Origin: Bacteroidota bacterium
GTDB lineage: Bacteria; Bacteroidota; Bacteroidia; Bacteroidales; CG2-30-32-10
Assembly: GCA_013334735.1 (NCBI GenBank)
Contig: JAAXXA010000193.1
Span: 1-6,026 of the forward strand
Direction of reading: 5' to 3'
DNA: 6,026 nucleotides
Shown: piece by piece, positions 1 through 5,813 of the stretch
Numbering within the stretch: position 1 is the first letter of the stretch
How the letters are laid out: every line of letters begins with the position of its first letter
Position numbers and translations under genes: made by a program
The notes under the pieces: model-generated
What the model saw: the letters and a program-made list of their open reading frames with translations, nothing else
The model's database searches: none
Told to the model about the DNA's origin: nothing

Positions 1-294
1 CAAACATGTTTTCTAATTTCGGGACACCCAAAATTAAAAAACATTTCAATATTATCAAGGGTTATAGAGGGTGTCCCGAAAAAGTGCGGAAAACAGGAGC
101 TTGTTAATCCTATTAAAAATGCAATAAAAATTAATCCTGATATATTCATTATTTGTTCAATTACCGGAACCGATGATGATCCGCAAAACAGAGTTCATGT
201 AAAGCGCGAACTCGAAAATGCAGGAGCAATTGTAATGCCTTCAAACGCTTCTGCAAGTAAATTGACGGGGTATCTGATAAAACTTATGGCATAA
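1..294 (+). CDS. FdrA-like CoA-ligase-fold protein, 3' end only (possibly interrupted)
   Basis: The frame is open from base 1 to a TAA at 292-294, giving 97 residues with no start codon in the window. From about codon 32 (base 94) the peptide resembles the C-terminal part of FdrA-type proteins: a QELVNPIKNAIK helix, a hydrophobic strand (IFIICS), then TGTDDDPQNR, and finally ENAGAIVMPSNASASKL. These fit the family pattern of a TGTxxDPQ loop followed by AGxxVxxSNAxA. FdrA proteins share the succinyl-CoA-synthetase fold; E. coli fdrA lies in the allantoin/oxamate gene region, but the substrate here cannot be told. Codons 1 to about 30 do not match the glycine/proline-rich stretch expected just before this point, and they overlap a perfect inverted repeat at 17-81. 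The gene may therefore be a 3' remnant behind an inserted repeat, or simply divergent. Family assignment is moderately confident; intactness is uncertain. Confidence 0.6.
   Translation, partial: QTCFLISGHPKLKNISILSRVIEGVPKKCGKQELVNPIKNAIKINPDIFIICSITGTDDDPQNRVHVKRELENAGAIVMPSNASASKLTGYLIKLMA
17..81. repeat. Perfect 13-bp inverted repeat flanking 39 nt
   Basis: TTTCGGGACACCC at 17-29 is the exact reverse complement of GGGTGTCCCGAAA at 69-81, with 39 A/T-rich bases between. The arms are much more GC-rich than their surroundings. The pair could form a long-loop hairpin, be the ends of a 65-bp miniature element, or belong to a larger element whose left part lies outside the window. A dinucleotide AA flanks both ends (15-16 and 82-83), which is too short to count as a target duplication. 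Removing the 65 bases, or 67 with one AA copy, does not restore an FdrA-like reading frame. No transposase is visible. Confidence 0.7.
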
Positions 295-397
295 GCCAAA
301 AGTATTATTTTCTTTCCTCATCTGCCACTATGAATATTAAATTTAAAATATTCAAATAATTATCAGTAATAATATGTATATTTGTTCTTGTGTATTA

Positions 398-405
398 TAA
401 ATTTG
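398..405 (+). promoter_or_regulatory. Possible Bacteroidetes-type -7 promoter element for the exported protein
   Basis: TAAATTTG fits the Bacteroidetes -7 consensus TAnnTTTG and lies 40 bases before the ATG at 446. This would give a short leader of roughly 30 bases. The nearest TTTG that could serve as a -33 element (381-384) is only 13 bases upstream, shorter than the usual 17-20, so the match is incomplete. The rest of the 295-445 spacer is A/T-rich. It has no convincing hairpin terminator for the preceding gene and no coding potential that I can support. Confidence 0.3.
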
Positions 406-437
406 GCAAATACAGAATATTTTAAACATTTTTAATT

Positions 438-453
438 TTAATGTTATGATAAA
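438..453 (+). promoter_or_regulatory. Start context with ATG-TTA-TGA mini-ORF overlapping the start codon (copy 1)
   Basis: TTAATGTTATGATAAA surrounds the start codon of the exported-protein gene and is identical, in the same register, to 5163-5178 at the ferritin start. An upstream ATG (441-443) opens a two-codon frame, Met-Leu-stop, whose TGA (447-449) overlaps the real ATG (446-448) as ATGA. No Shine-Dalgarno sequence is present, as is usual in Bacteroidetes. Whether the mini-ORF is translated, or the A/T-rich context itself is what matters, is not known. Confidence 0.4.
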
Positions 454-2728
454 TAAAACTTTTTTTTTATTAGCAAGAGTCATCATATATTCCTTGCTAA
501 TTATAAATTGTAATGCTCAGGGTGGCGCTGCAATAAACGCTACCGGTAGCGCTGCCGACAATTCGGCAATGCTTGATGTGAGTTCTACAAATCAGGGAAT
601 GCGCATACCTAGAGTTGCTCTTACAAGCACCACATCAGCCGCTCCTGTAACTAATCCTGCTAATAGCTTATTGGTTTATGATTCAGTAACTACCGGTGAT
701 GTTACACCCGGATTCTATTACTGGGACGCTACCAAATGGGTAAGAATTGCAACAGGAAGCGGAGGCTGGTCAACAAGCGGTAATGCAGGAACAGATACCA
801 CAACAAATTTTATCGGCACTACTGACGATCGTTCATGGGTTATGAAAACAAACAGTACCGAGAGAATGAAAATTAGTAAAACAGGAAATGTTGGGATAGG
901 AACATCAAATCCTGCAAGTTCTGCAATATTAGATGTGAGCAGTACAACAAAAGGAATGCGAATGCCAAATATGACCACAAGCCAACGTGATGCAATTGTT
1001 TCTCCGGTAACGGGTTTGCAAATATACAACACTGATTGCAACGAAGTAAATTCTTATAATGGCAGTTGCTGGTTACCTGTAAATGTTCCTTTGGGAGATC
1101 CCGGTCTTATAACAACAGATGTAACGGCATTTTGCGCCAACACATCACATACATATTCTATTGACGCCATTCCAAATGCTACAAAATATGTCTGGTCGGT
1201 ACCTCCCGGAGCTTCGGTAACATCAGGACAGGGAAGTACTTCGGCAACTGTATTATTTGGAAATATATCAGGAGATGTGTGTGTATATGCTTATAATGCC
1301 TGTGAATCAAGCCCCGTAAGATGTGTAAGCGTTAATGTTGATCCGATACCTGTAACACCTGGAAGCATTTCAGGTACAATAGGTATTATCCCGGGACAAG
1401 CAGCATCTGTAGTTTATTCAATTACGGTTGTACAGGGCGCCAGTGCTGTATATTCATGGACGGTACCACCAAATGCAACAATATTTTCGGGACAAGGCAC
1501 CACAACAATTACAGTAATCTATCCATGTAATGCCTTATCAGGAAATGTATCTGTAACAGCAACAGCGCAAAGCGGATGTGGTACTAGTCCTGCTTCTACA
1601 TTGGCAATAACTGTAACTCCTGTAATAGCTGCTGATGCAGGAAGCGGTTTTTTTGGCGGAACAATTATAGGAGGCAGTCCTACTGCATCGGCGGGTAAGT
1701 CTCCATATACTTATTTATGGTCGCCTGTAACAAATTTATCAAGTTCAACAGTAAGTAATCCTACAGCTGTGTGCGCAGGTTCAACCACTACATATATAGT
1801 AAGAGTAACAGATGCGAACAGTTGTACGGCAACAAATTCGGTTGTTGTAACGCGTAATTTAACAGCTACGGCAGCAGGTGCGAATCCTACATTCTCATGC
1901 AGCAGTAGCGCCACATTTACATTGGGAGGCTCTCCGGTTGCATCAGGGGGAACGGCTCCTTATACTTATGCATGGAATTCTTCTCCTTTTGATAATCTTT
2001 CAAGCACTAACGTGGATCATCCAACAGCACCTATTAATTCAAATAATACTTATTCTCTAACTGTAACAGATGCCAATACATGTACTGCATCAAATTCTAT
2101 GGTTCTGTCTGTTCCAAATACTAATACATTTAATTTTACAGGCGCTTTACAAACATTTATCATACCTGCTGGTATTACTTGTGTTCGAATAGAAGCATGG
2201 GGCGCTGGTCCCGGGGGCTTAGGAGGATATATTAATGGCGTTAAAACAGTAGCCCCGGGTAACGTGTTAAATATTTATGCAGGTGGTACCAATGGATACA
2301 ACGGAGGAGGTACTGGAGGAGGTACTGGAGGAGGCGCATCCGACGTACGAATTGGAGGTACAGCGCTAGGTAACAGAATTATAGTAGGCGGAGGTGCTGG
2401 TGGTTCTGGTGGTTATGCCGGTGGTTCCGGTGGCTATCCTGCCGGTGGCAATGGTCAGACTTGCGCTTCCGGTCCCGGTATGGGCGGAACTCAATCTGCC
2501 GGCGGCGCAGGAGGGTGCACTACCGGTTCATTAGGAACAGGAGGTAATTCAGGTGGTTGTGGCGGTGCTGGCGGTGGTGGATATTACGGCGGAGGCGGAG
2601 CTTGCACAGGTTGTTGCGGACCAAGCGGAGGCGGTGGTTCATCCTATTTTGGAGGGATGAATGGAAGTACCGGATATTATATAAATGGAATCAACTCAGG
2701 CAATGGCAAAGTAGTAATAACTTATTAA
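446..2728 (+). CDS. Exported modular adhesin-like protein with PKD-like, SprB-like and glycine-rich ALK-type domains
   Basis: This 760-residue protein begins with a signal peptide (residues 1-24, cut likely after NCNA before Q25). Residues 28-101 and 149-212 are two related copies of a tail-fibre-like module with LDVSST.....GMR.P cores. They are joined by residues 105-153, a segment (NFIGTTDDRS, TERMKI, GNVGIGT) common in secreted Bacteroidetes proteins. Residues 219-300 and 301-393 are two PKD-like domains (YVWSVPPGA..TSGQG and YSWTVPPNA..FSGQG). Residues 394-470 and 471-557 are two SprB-like repeats (PYTYLW/PYTYAW, ending VTDAN.CTA.NS). Residues 561-760 form a glycine-rich domain of the ALK type: QTFIIPAG, RIEAWGAG, ASDVRIGGT, NRIIVGGGAGGSGG, terminal GNGKVVITY. 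Six cysteines lie between 673 and 724. I see no type IX secretion C-terminal domain, membrane anchor or enzymatic motif. The role is probably surface adhesion or matrix; this is inference from domains. Confidence 0.85.
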   Translation: MINKTFFLLARVIIYSLLIINCNAQGGAAINATGSAADNSAMLDVSSTNQGMRIPRVALTSTTSAAPVTNPANSLLVYDSVTTGDVTPGFYYWDATKWVRIATGSGGWSTSGNAGTDTTTNFIGTTDDRSWVMKTNSTERMKISKTGNVGIGTSNPASSAILDVSSTTKGMRMPNMTTSQRDAIVSPVTGLQIYNTDCNEVNSYNGSCWLPVNVPLGDPGLITTDVTAFCANTSHTYSIDAIPNATKYVWSVPPGASVTSGQGSTSATVLFGNISGDVCVYAYNACESSPVRCVSVNVDPIPVTPGSISGTIGIIPGQAASVVYSITVVQGASAVYSWTVPPNATIFSGQGTTTITVIYPCNALSGNVSVTATAQSGCGTSPASTLAITVTPVIAADAGSGFFGGTIIGGSPTASAGKSPYTYLWSPVTNLSSSTVSNPTAVCAGSTTTYIVRVTDANSCTATNSVVVTRNLTATAAGANPTFSCSSSATFTLGGSPVASGGTAPYTYAWNSSPFDNLSSTNVDHPTAPINSNNTYSLTVTDANTCTASNSMVLSVPNTNTFNFTGALQTFIIPAGITCVRIEAWGAGPGGLGGYINGVKTVAPGNVLNIYAGGTNGYNGGGTGGGTGGGASDVRIGGTALGNRIIVGGGAGGSGGYAGGSGGYPAGGNGQTCASGPGMGGTQSAGGAGGCTTGSLGTGGNSGGCGGAGGGGYYGGGGACTGCCGPSGGGGSSYFGGMNGSTGYYINGINSGNGKVVITY
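2303..2334 (+). repeat. Perfect 12-bp tandem repeat, 2.7 copies, in the glycine-rich domain
   Basis: GGAGGAGGTACT is repeated exactly at 2303-2314 and 2315-2326, and its first eight bases recur at 2327-2334. It encodes Gly-Gly-Gly-Thr units starting at residue 620. The unit is a whole number of codons, so a copy gained or lost would keep the frame and change only the length of the glycine-rich loop. Confidence 0.8.
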
Positions 2729-2755
2729 AGATTTTGATAATTAATATTCAATTCT

Positions 2756-2802
2756 TAAAATTTGAAAGGCTTCCTCAAATAAAGGAAGCCTTTCAAATTT
2801 TA
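2756..2802. terminator. Bidirectional terminator hairpin between convergent genes
   Basis: Bases 2756-2775 and 2783-2802 are perfectly complementary (20 bp) around a 7-base loop CAAATAA. The core arm GAAAGGCTTCCT is flanked by A/T pairs, so each strand ends its stem in a run of four T. This suits intrinsic termination of both the upstream + strand gene (stop at 2728) and the - strand RNase R gene. The TAA stop of RNase R (2802-2800) is part of the stem, so its hairpin begins at the stop codon. Confidence 0.85.
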
Positions 2803-4956
2803 TTCTGCCAACACAAAATCTAATTGTTTCCTCGAAAGGTTAGCCTTTTTCACAACTATCTTTACCTTGCCTCCCAATCTGTATGTATTGCCCGATCTTT
2901 GACCTATAACACAATAATTTTCTTCATCAAGATAATAATAATCATTTTCCATATCACGGAGTGCAACCATTCCCTCACATTTATTTTCGACAATTTCAAC
3001 AAATATTCCCCATTTACTTACACCCGAAATAACCCCGTCAAAAGTTTGCCCTACTTTGTCTAAAAGAAATTCTACCTGTTTATATTTTATTGATGCGCGT
3101 TCTGCATCGGCTGCTTTTTTCTCCATGTTTGAAGAATGCTTGCATTTTTCTTCGTATTCATCTTTATTTGCCGAAGGCAAATTATTAAGATAATCATTTA
3201 ATAAACGATGCACCATCAAATCAGGATAACGACGTATCGGTGATGTAAAATGTGAATAAAAGTCGAAAGTCAGTCCATAATGGCCAATGTTTTTTGTTGA
3301 ATAATATGCCTTTGCCATAGTGCGTACAGCAAGATTTTCGATCATATTTTGTTCTCCTTTTCCTATAACATCACTCAATAATTTATTTAATGAATTTATA
3401 GTATTTTTTCGTGAAGAAGTTTTCATTTTATATCCTAATTTGCTTACAAATTCCGAAAATATTGTAAGTTTTTCGGGGTTTGGTTCATCATGAACTCTAT
3501 AAACAAATGTTTTAACGCTTTCCTTATTTTGCTTTTTACCTACAAATTCGGCTACTTTCCGGTTTGCGAGCAACATAAAATCTTCAATAAGTTTGTTCGA
3601 ATCCTTATATTCTTTAATATACACGCTTAACGGTTTCCCCTTATCATCAAGTTTAAATTTTACTTCAGTAGTTTCAAAAGCAATTGAACCATTTTTAAAT
3701 CTTTCCTCGCGCAGAATGCTTGCAAGTGAATGAAGTTGTAACAACTCTTTTGAATAATCACCTTCTCCTGTTTCGATTATTTGCTGAGCTTCTTCGTAAT
3801 TAAACCTTCTGTTCGAATTTATGATAGTTTTCCCAAACCATTCATTAATTATTTGAGCTTTTTCGTTAATTTCAAATACTGCAGAAAAGCATAATTTATC
3901 GGTGTGTGGTGAAAGGGAGCATAAATTGTTTGATAAGCGTTCGGGGAGCATCGGAATAACTCTGTCAACCAAATATATTGAGGAGCCTCTTTCGTAACCT
4001 TCTTTATCAACGGCGCTTTCGGGTTTTACATAATGAGATACATCTGCAATGTGCACCCCTACTTCAAAATTATCGTTTGGCAACCACGAAATGGATAAGG
4101 CGTCGTCAAAGTCTTTAGCATCTTCCGGATCAATTGTTATTGTTGTTGAGTTTCTGAAATCCCTGCGTTTTTTTATTTCTTCGTCTGTAATTTTATTTGA
4201 AATACTATCCGCTTCTTTTTCTGCTTCTTTTGGGAAAGATAACGGGAAGCCAAACTCTGCCAAAATTGAATTCATTTCCACATTATTGTCGCCGGGTTTA
4301 CCAAGAATGTCGGTAATATTGCCAAAGGGATTTTTCGAACTTTTTGGCCAATCGGTTATTTCAGCCACAACTTTTTCTCCATCTTTAGCTCCGTTCAAAT
4401 TTTCTTTCGGAATAAAAATATCAACAGGCATTGATAAATTATCTGGAACAAGAAAAGCAAATTTGGCTGAAATCTGCATTATTCCTACAAATTTCGTTTT
4501 AGCGCGATCAATTATTTCTACTATTTCTCCTTCAGGTTTCCGCCCTTTGCGTGATGGAAAAATAAAAACCTTTACTTTATCACCATTAAGCGCGCAATTT
4601 GTATTGTTAGCGGCAATTTGCACATCCTCTGCCAACTCATCCGAAATTATATAAGCCTTTCCTGTAGGCTTCATATCAACAATACCTGTTATGTAAGATT
4701 TTGTTGAGCCATGAAATTTTATCTGAGAAGGATCAATTTGATATTTCCCCCTCTTTACCTCATTTAATGCTCCTTTCCCAATTAATTCCGAGAGCAATAC
4801 ATTTAAAAGTTGCTTATTCCCCTGATCGATTATATTAAGCTTTCCTGATATTTGTTTGTAATTGAACGATTGGCTGGGATTATCAGCAAATATTTTTAGT
4901 ATATCATTTACTAATTGGTTATTAGTGTTGCTGTGTTTTTTTTTCTTATGCGACAT
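2800..4956 (-). CDS. rnr: Ribonuclease R (3'-5' exoribonuclease, RNase II/RNB family)
   Basis: This 718-residue enzyme processively degrades RNA from the 3' end, including structured RNA, in turnover and quality control. Domains in order: a lysine-rich start (KKKKH, residues 4-8); a winged-helix-like region (about 13-75); two cold-shock/OB domains (about 83-133 and 151-220); the RNB catalytic domain (about 263-590); and an S1 domain (about 634-716, GVISGVSKWGIFVEI). Metal-binding aspartates fit the family pattern D-x5-D-x-D-D at D276, D282, D284 and D285. The RNA-clamping tyrosine is probably Y309 in HIADVSHYV. The signature HFTSPIRRYPDLMVHR is at 569-584. It is shorter than E. coli RNase R (813) and lacks the long basic C-terminal tail, an arrangement I would expect in Bacteroidetes. 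The start is the first ATG after an in-frame TAA at 4977-4975. The gene is convergent with the exported-protein gene and divergent from ferritin; no clear promoter was found. Confidence 0.96.
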   Translation of the reverse strand: MSHKKKKHSNTNNQLVNDILKIFADNPSQSFNYKQISGKLNIIDQGNKQLLNVLLSELIGKGALNEVKRGKYQIDPSQIKFHGSTKSYITGIVDMKPTGKAYIISDELAEDVQIAANNTNCALNGDKVKVFIFPSRKGRKPEGEIVEIIDRAKTKFVGIMQISAKFAFLVPDNLSMPVDIFIPKENLNGAKDGEKVVAEITDWPKSSKNPFGNITDILGKPGDNNVEMNSILAEFGFPLSFPKEAEKEADSISNKITDEEIKKRRDFRNSTTITIDPEDAKDFDDALSISWLPNDNFEVGVHIADVSHYVKPESAVDKEGYERGSSIYLVDRVIPMLPERLSNNLCSLSPHTDKLCFSAVFEINEKAQIINEWFGKTIINSNRRFNYEEAQQIIETGEGDYSKELLQLHSLASILREERFKNGSIAFETTEVKFKLDDKGKPLSVYIKEYKDSNKLIEDFMLLANRKVAEFVGKKQNKESVKTFVYRVHDEPNPEKLTIFSEFVSKLGYKMKTSSRKNTINSLNKLLSDVIGKGEQNMIENLAVRTMAKAYYSTKNIGHYGLTFDFYSHFTSPIRRYPDLMVHRLLNDYLNNLPSANKDEYEEKCKHSSNMEKKAADAERASIKYKQVEFLLDKVGQTFDGVISGVSKWGIFVEIVENKCEGMVALRDMENDYYYLDEENYCVIGQRSGNTYRLGGKVKIVVKKANLSRKQLDFVLAE

Positions 4957-5139
4957 ATTAGTTTTTTTGTAAAGTTAAATAAAATATATTTAAAGTCTGT
5001 TTAAAATTTATTAATGGCTTTGATTACAGGTAGTTCAGAAAGGTATCTTGCAAATTTGTTTTTATGTTTTTAAGCTCCGTTAAAACGACATATAAATTTT
5101 AAAAATAAAATTTTAACAATTTCTTAAAATAAAAAAAAT

Positions 5140-5147
5140 TACCTTTA
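5140..5147 (+). promoter_or_regulatory. Possible -7 promoter element for ferritin
   Basis: TACCTTTA differs at one position from the Bacteroidetes -7 element TAnnTTTG and lies 23 bases before the ferritin ATG. No TTTG is present at the expected -33 distance; that region is TTTTAACAAT. The whole 4957-5170 spacer is very A/T-rich and must also hold the divergent RNase R promoter, for which I found only a TAACTTTA-like match on the minus strand. No iron-regulator operator with clear dyad symmetry stands out; a short palindrome TAAAATTTTA (5106-5115) is probably compositional. Confidence 0.3.
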
Positions 5148-5162
5148 CATAAAATTTAAAAA

Positions 5163-5178
5163 TTAATGTTATGATAAA
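5163..5178 (+). promoter_or_regulatory. Start context with ATG-TTA-TGA mini-ORF overlapping the start codon (copy 2)
   Basis: TTAATGTTATGATAAA here is base-for-base the same as 438-453 and sits in the same register on the ferritin start. The upstream ATG (5166-5168) gives Met-Leu-stop, with the TGA at 5172-5174 overlapping the real ATG at 5171-5173. Outside these 16 bases the two upstream regions differ, so this is not a recent duplication of a whole promoter. Confidence 0.4.
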
Positions 5179-5677
5179 AAGTGTAGAAAAAATACTAAAT
5201 ATACAAATTGAAAAAGAATCATATTCTTCACATTTGTATTTGTCGATGGCATCTTGGGCAGAAACAACAGGTTACGAAGGCATTTCTCAATGGTTATATG
5301 TTCAGGCTGAAGAAGAACGCCTGCACATGCTCAAGTTTATTCATTATGTTAACGAAAGGGGCGGAAACTCTTTAATATCAGCTATTAAAACACCTCCTGC
5401 AAAATTTAAAGATGTTTTAGAAGTTTTTCAGCAAGTATTGAAGCATGAAGAATTTATTACAGCTTCAATTAACGAAATAGTTGATATTTGTAATAAAGAG
5501 AAAGATTTTACAACACTTAATTTTGTTCAATGGTTTGTTGCTGAACAAATACAAGAAGAAAAATCGGCAAGAGCTATTATTGACAAGCTTAAATTATTAG
5601 GTAAACAAAATTTGTATTTGCTTGATAAAGATATAATGGCTATGCGCGCTGCTGCTGAACCTGCGGCAACGGTATAG
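5171..5677 (+). CDS. ftnA: Non-haem ferritin (bacterial FtnA type)
   Basis: This 168-residue cytoplasmic protein is expected to form a 24-subunit shell that oxidises Fe(II) and stores it as a ferric mineral. Length and sequence match bacterial ferritin. Compared with E. coli FtnA the ferroxidase ligands are all present, shifted by one residue: E16 in IEKESYSS, E49 and H52 in AEEERLHM, E93 in KHEEFIT, and Q126 and E129 in AEQIQEEK. The conserved tyrosine near the centre is Y23, and the extra third-site glutamates E48 and E125 are also kept. There is no haem-binding methionine context that would make it a bacterioferritin, and it is not Dps-like. The C-terminus ends in a short alanine-rich tail (AAAEPAATV). 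The start is the first ATG in frame after a TAA at 5150-5152. The gene is divergent from RNase R and convergent with the aldolase gene, so it is probably transcribed alone. Confidence 0.96.
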   Translation: MIKSVEKILNIQIEKESYSSHLYLSMASWAETTGYEGISQWLYVQAEEERLHMLKFIHYVNERGGNSLISAIKTPPAKFKDVLEVFQQVLKHEEFITASINEIVDICNKEKDFTTLNFVQWFVAEQIQEEKSARAIIDKLKLLGKQNLYLLDKDIMAMRAAAEPAATV

Positions 5678-5714
5678 TGTAACAACAAATTAATTCTGTA
5701 ACAATCTTGTTTTT

Positions 5715-5756
5715 GTAATCGGACTTACTGATTACTGATTACCAGTTACCGATTAC
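5715..5756. repeat. 8-bp inverted repeat, possible weak stem-loop in the ferritin/deoC spacer
   Basis: GTAATCGG (5715-5722) is the reverse complement of CCGATTAC (5749-5756), and flanking TTTTG (5711-5715) and CAAAA (5762-5766) could add pairs after a small bulge. The structure lies between two convergent genes, where a terminator would be expected. Its loop is 26 bases and no strong T-run follows, so it is weaker than the hairpin at 2756-2802. Confidence 0.3.
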
Positions 5757-5761
5757 CGTTG
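5727..5761. repeat. Degenerate 7-bp tandem repeat, five units
   Basis: The units are ACTGATT, ACTGATT, ACCAGTT, ACCGATT and ACCGTTG, in strict 7-base register. The first two are identical and the rest differ by a few bases. It lies in the 136-base noncoding spacer between the convergent ferritin and aldolase genes. Similar A/T-rich GATTACC-type runs could be dispersed intergenic repeats, but only this copy is visible here. Confidence 0.6.
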
Positions 5762-5813
5762 CAAAACTAAATTGTTTTAACAATAGTACCTTATTAATTT
5801 CTTATTTGTCCTA

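Noticed and set aside
446..520. Lipoprotein signal (LIINC) at the start of the exported protein
   Set aside because: Asn at the position before Cys is poor for a lipobox, and NCNA-Q fits ordinary signal peptidase I cleavage better; not excluded.
718..1041. A 107-codon minus-strand open frame inside the exported-protein gene
   Set aside because: Shadow of the real coding frame; its hydrophobic translation comes from reading threonine/asparagine-rich codons backwards.
1711..2060. Two short open frames (minus 1711-1914, plus 1878-2060) within the SprB-like repeats
   Set aside because: Both lie entirely inside a well-supported coding region with clear domain structure and have no motif of their own.
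2557..2823. An 88-codon + strand frame running past the exported-protein stop and through the terminator
   Set aside because: It is a tryptophan/arginine-rich shift of glycine codons and crosses the hairpin; not a plausible gene.
2824..3063. A 79-codon + strand open frame
   Set aside because: Antisense to the S1-domain end of RNase R; no supporting motif or start context.
4049..4654. A 201-codon open frame on the + strand
   Set aside because: It is antisense to the catalytic and cold-shock part of RNase R, has no recognisable domain, and is explained by the strong conservation of the real gene on the other strand.
5067..5085. TTTTAA...TTAAAA dyad around GCTCCG in the rnr/ferritin spacer as a regulator operator
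   Set aside because: Six A/T bases per arm in a very A/T-rich spacer is not above chance, and it does not resemble a Fur or other iron-regulator site that I know.
5771..5784. Palindrome ATTGTT-TT-AACAAT in the ferritin/deoC spacer
   Set aside because: The two-base loop and A/T-only stem make it a poor terminator, and such palindromes are expected by chance in sequence of this composition.
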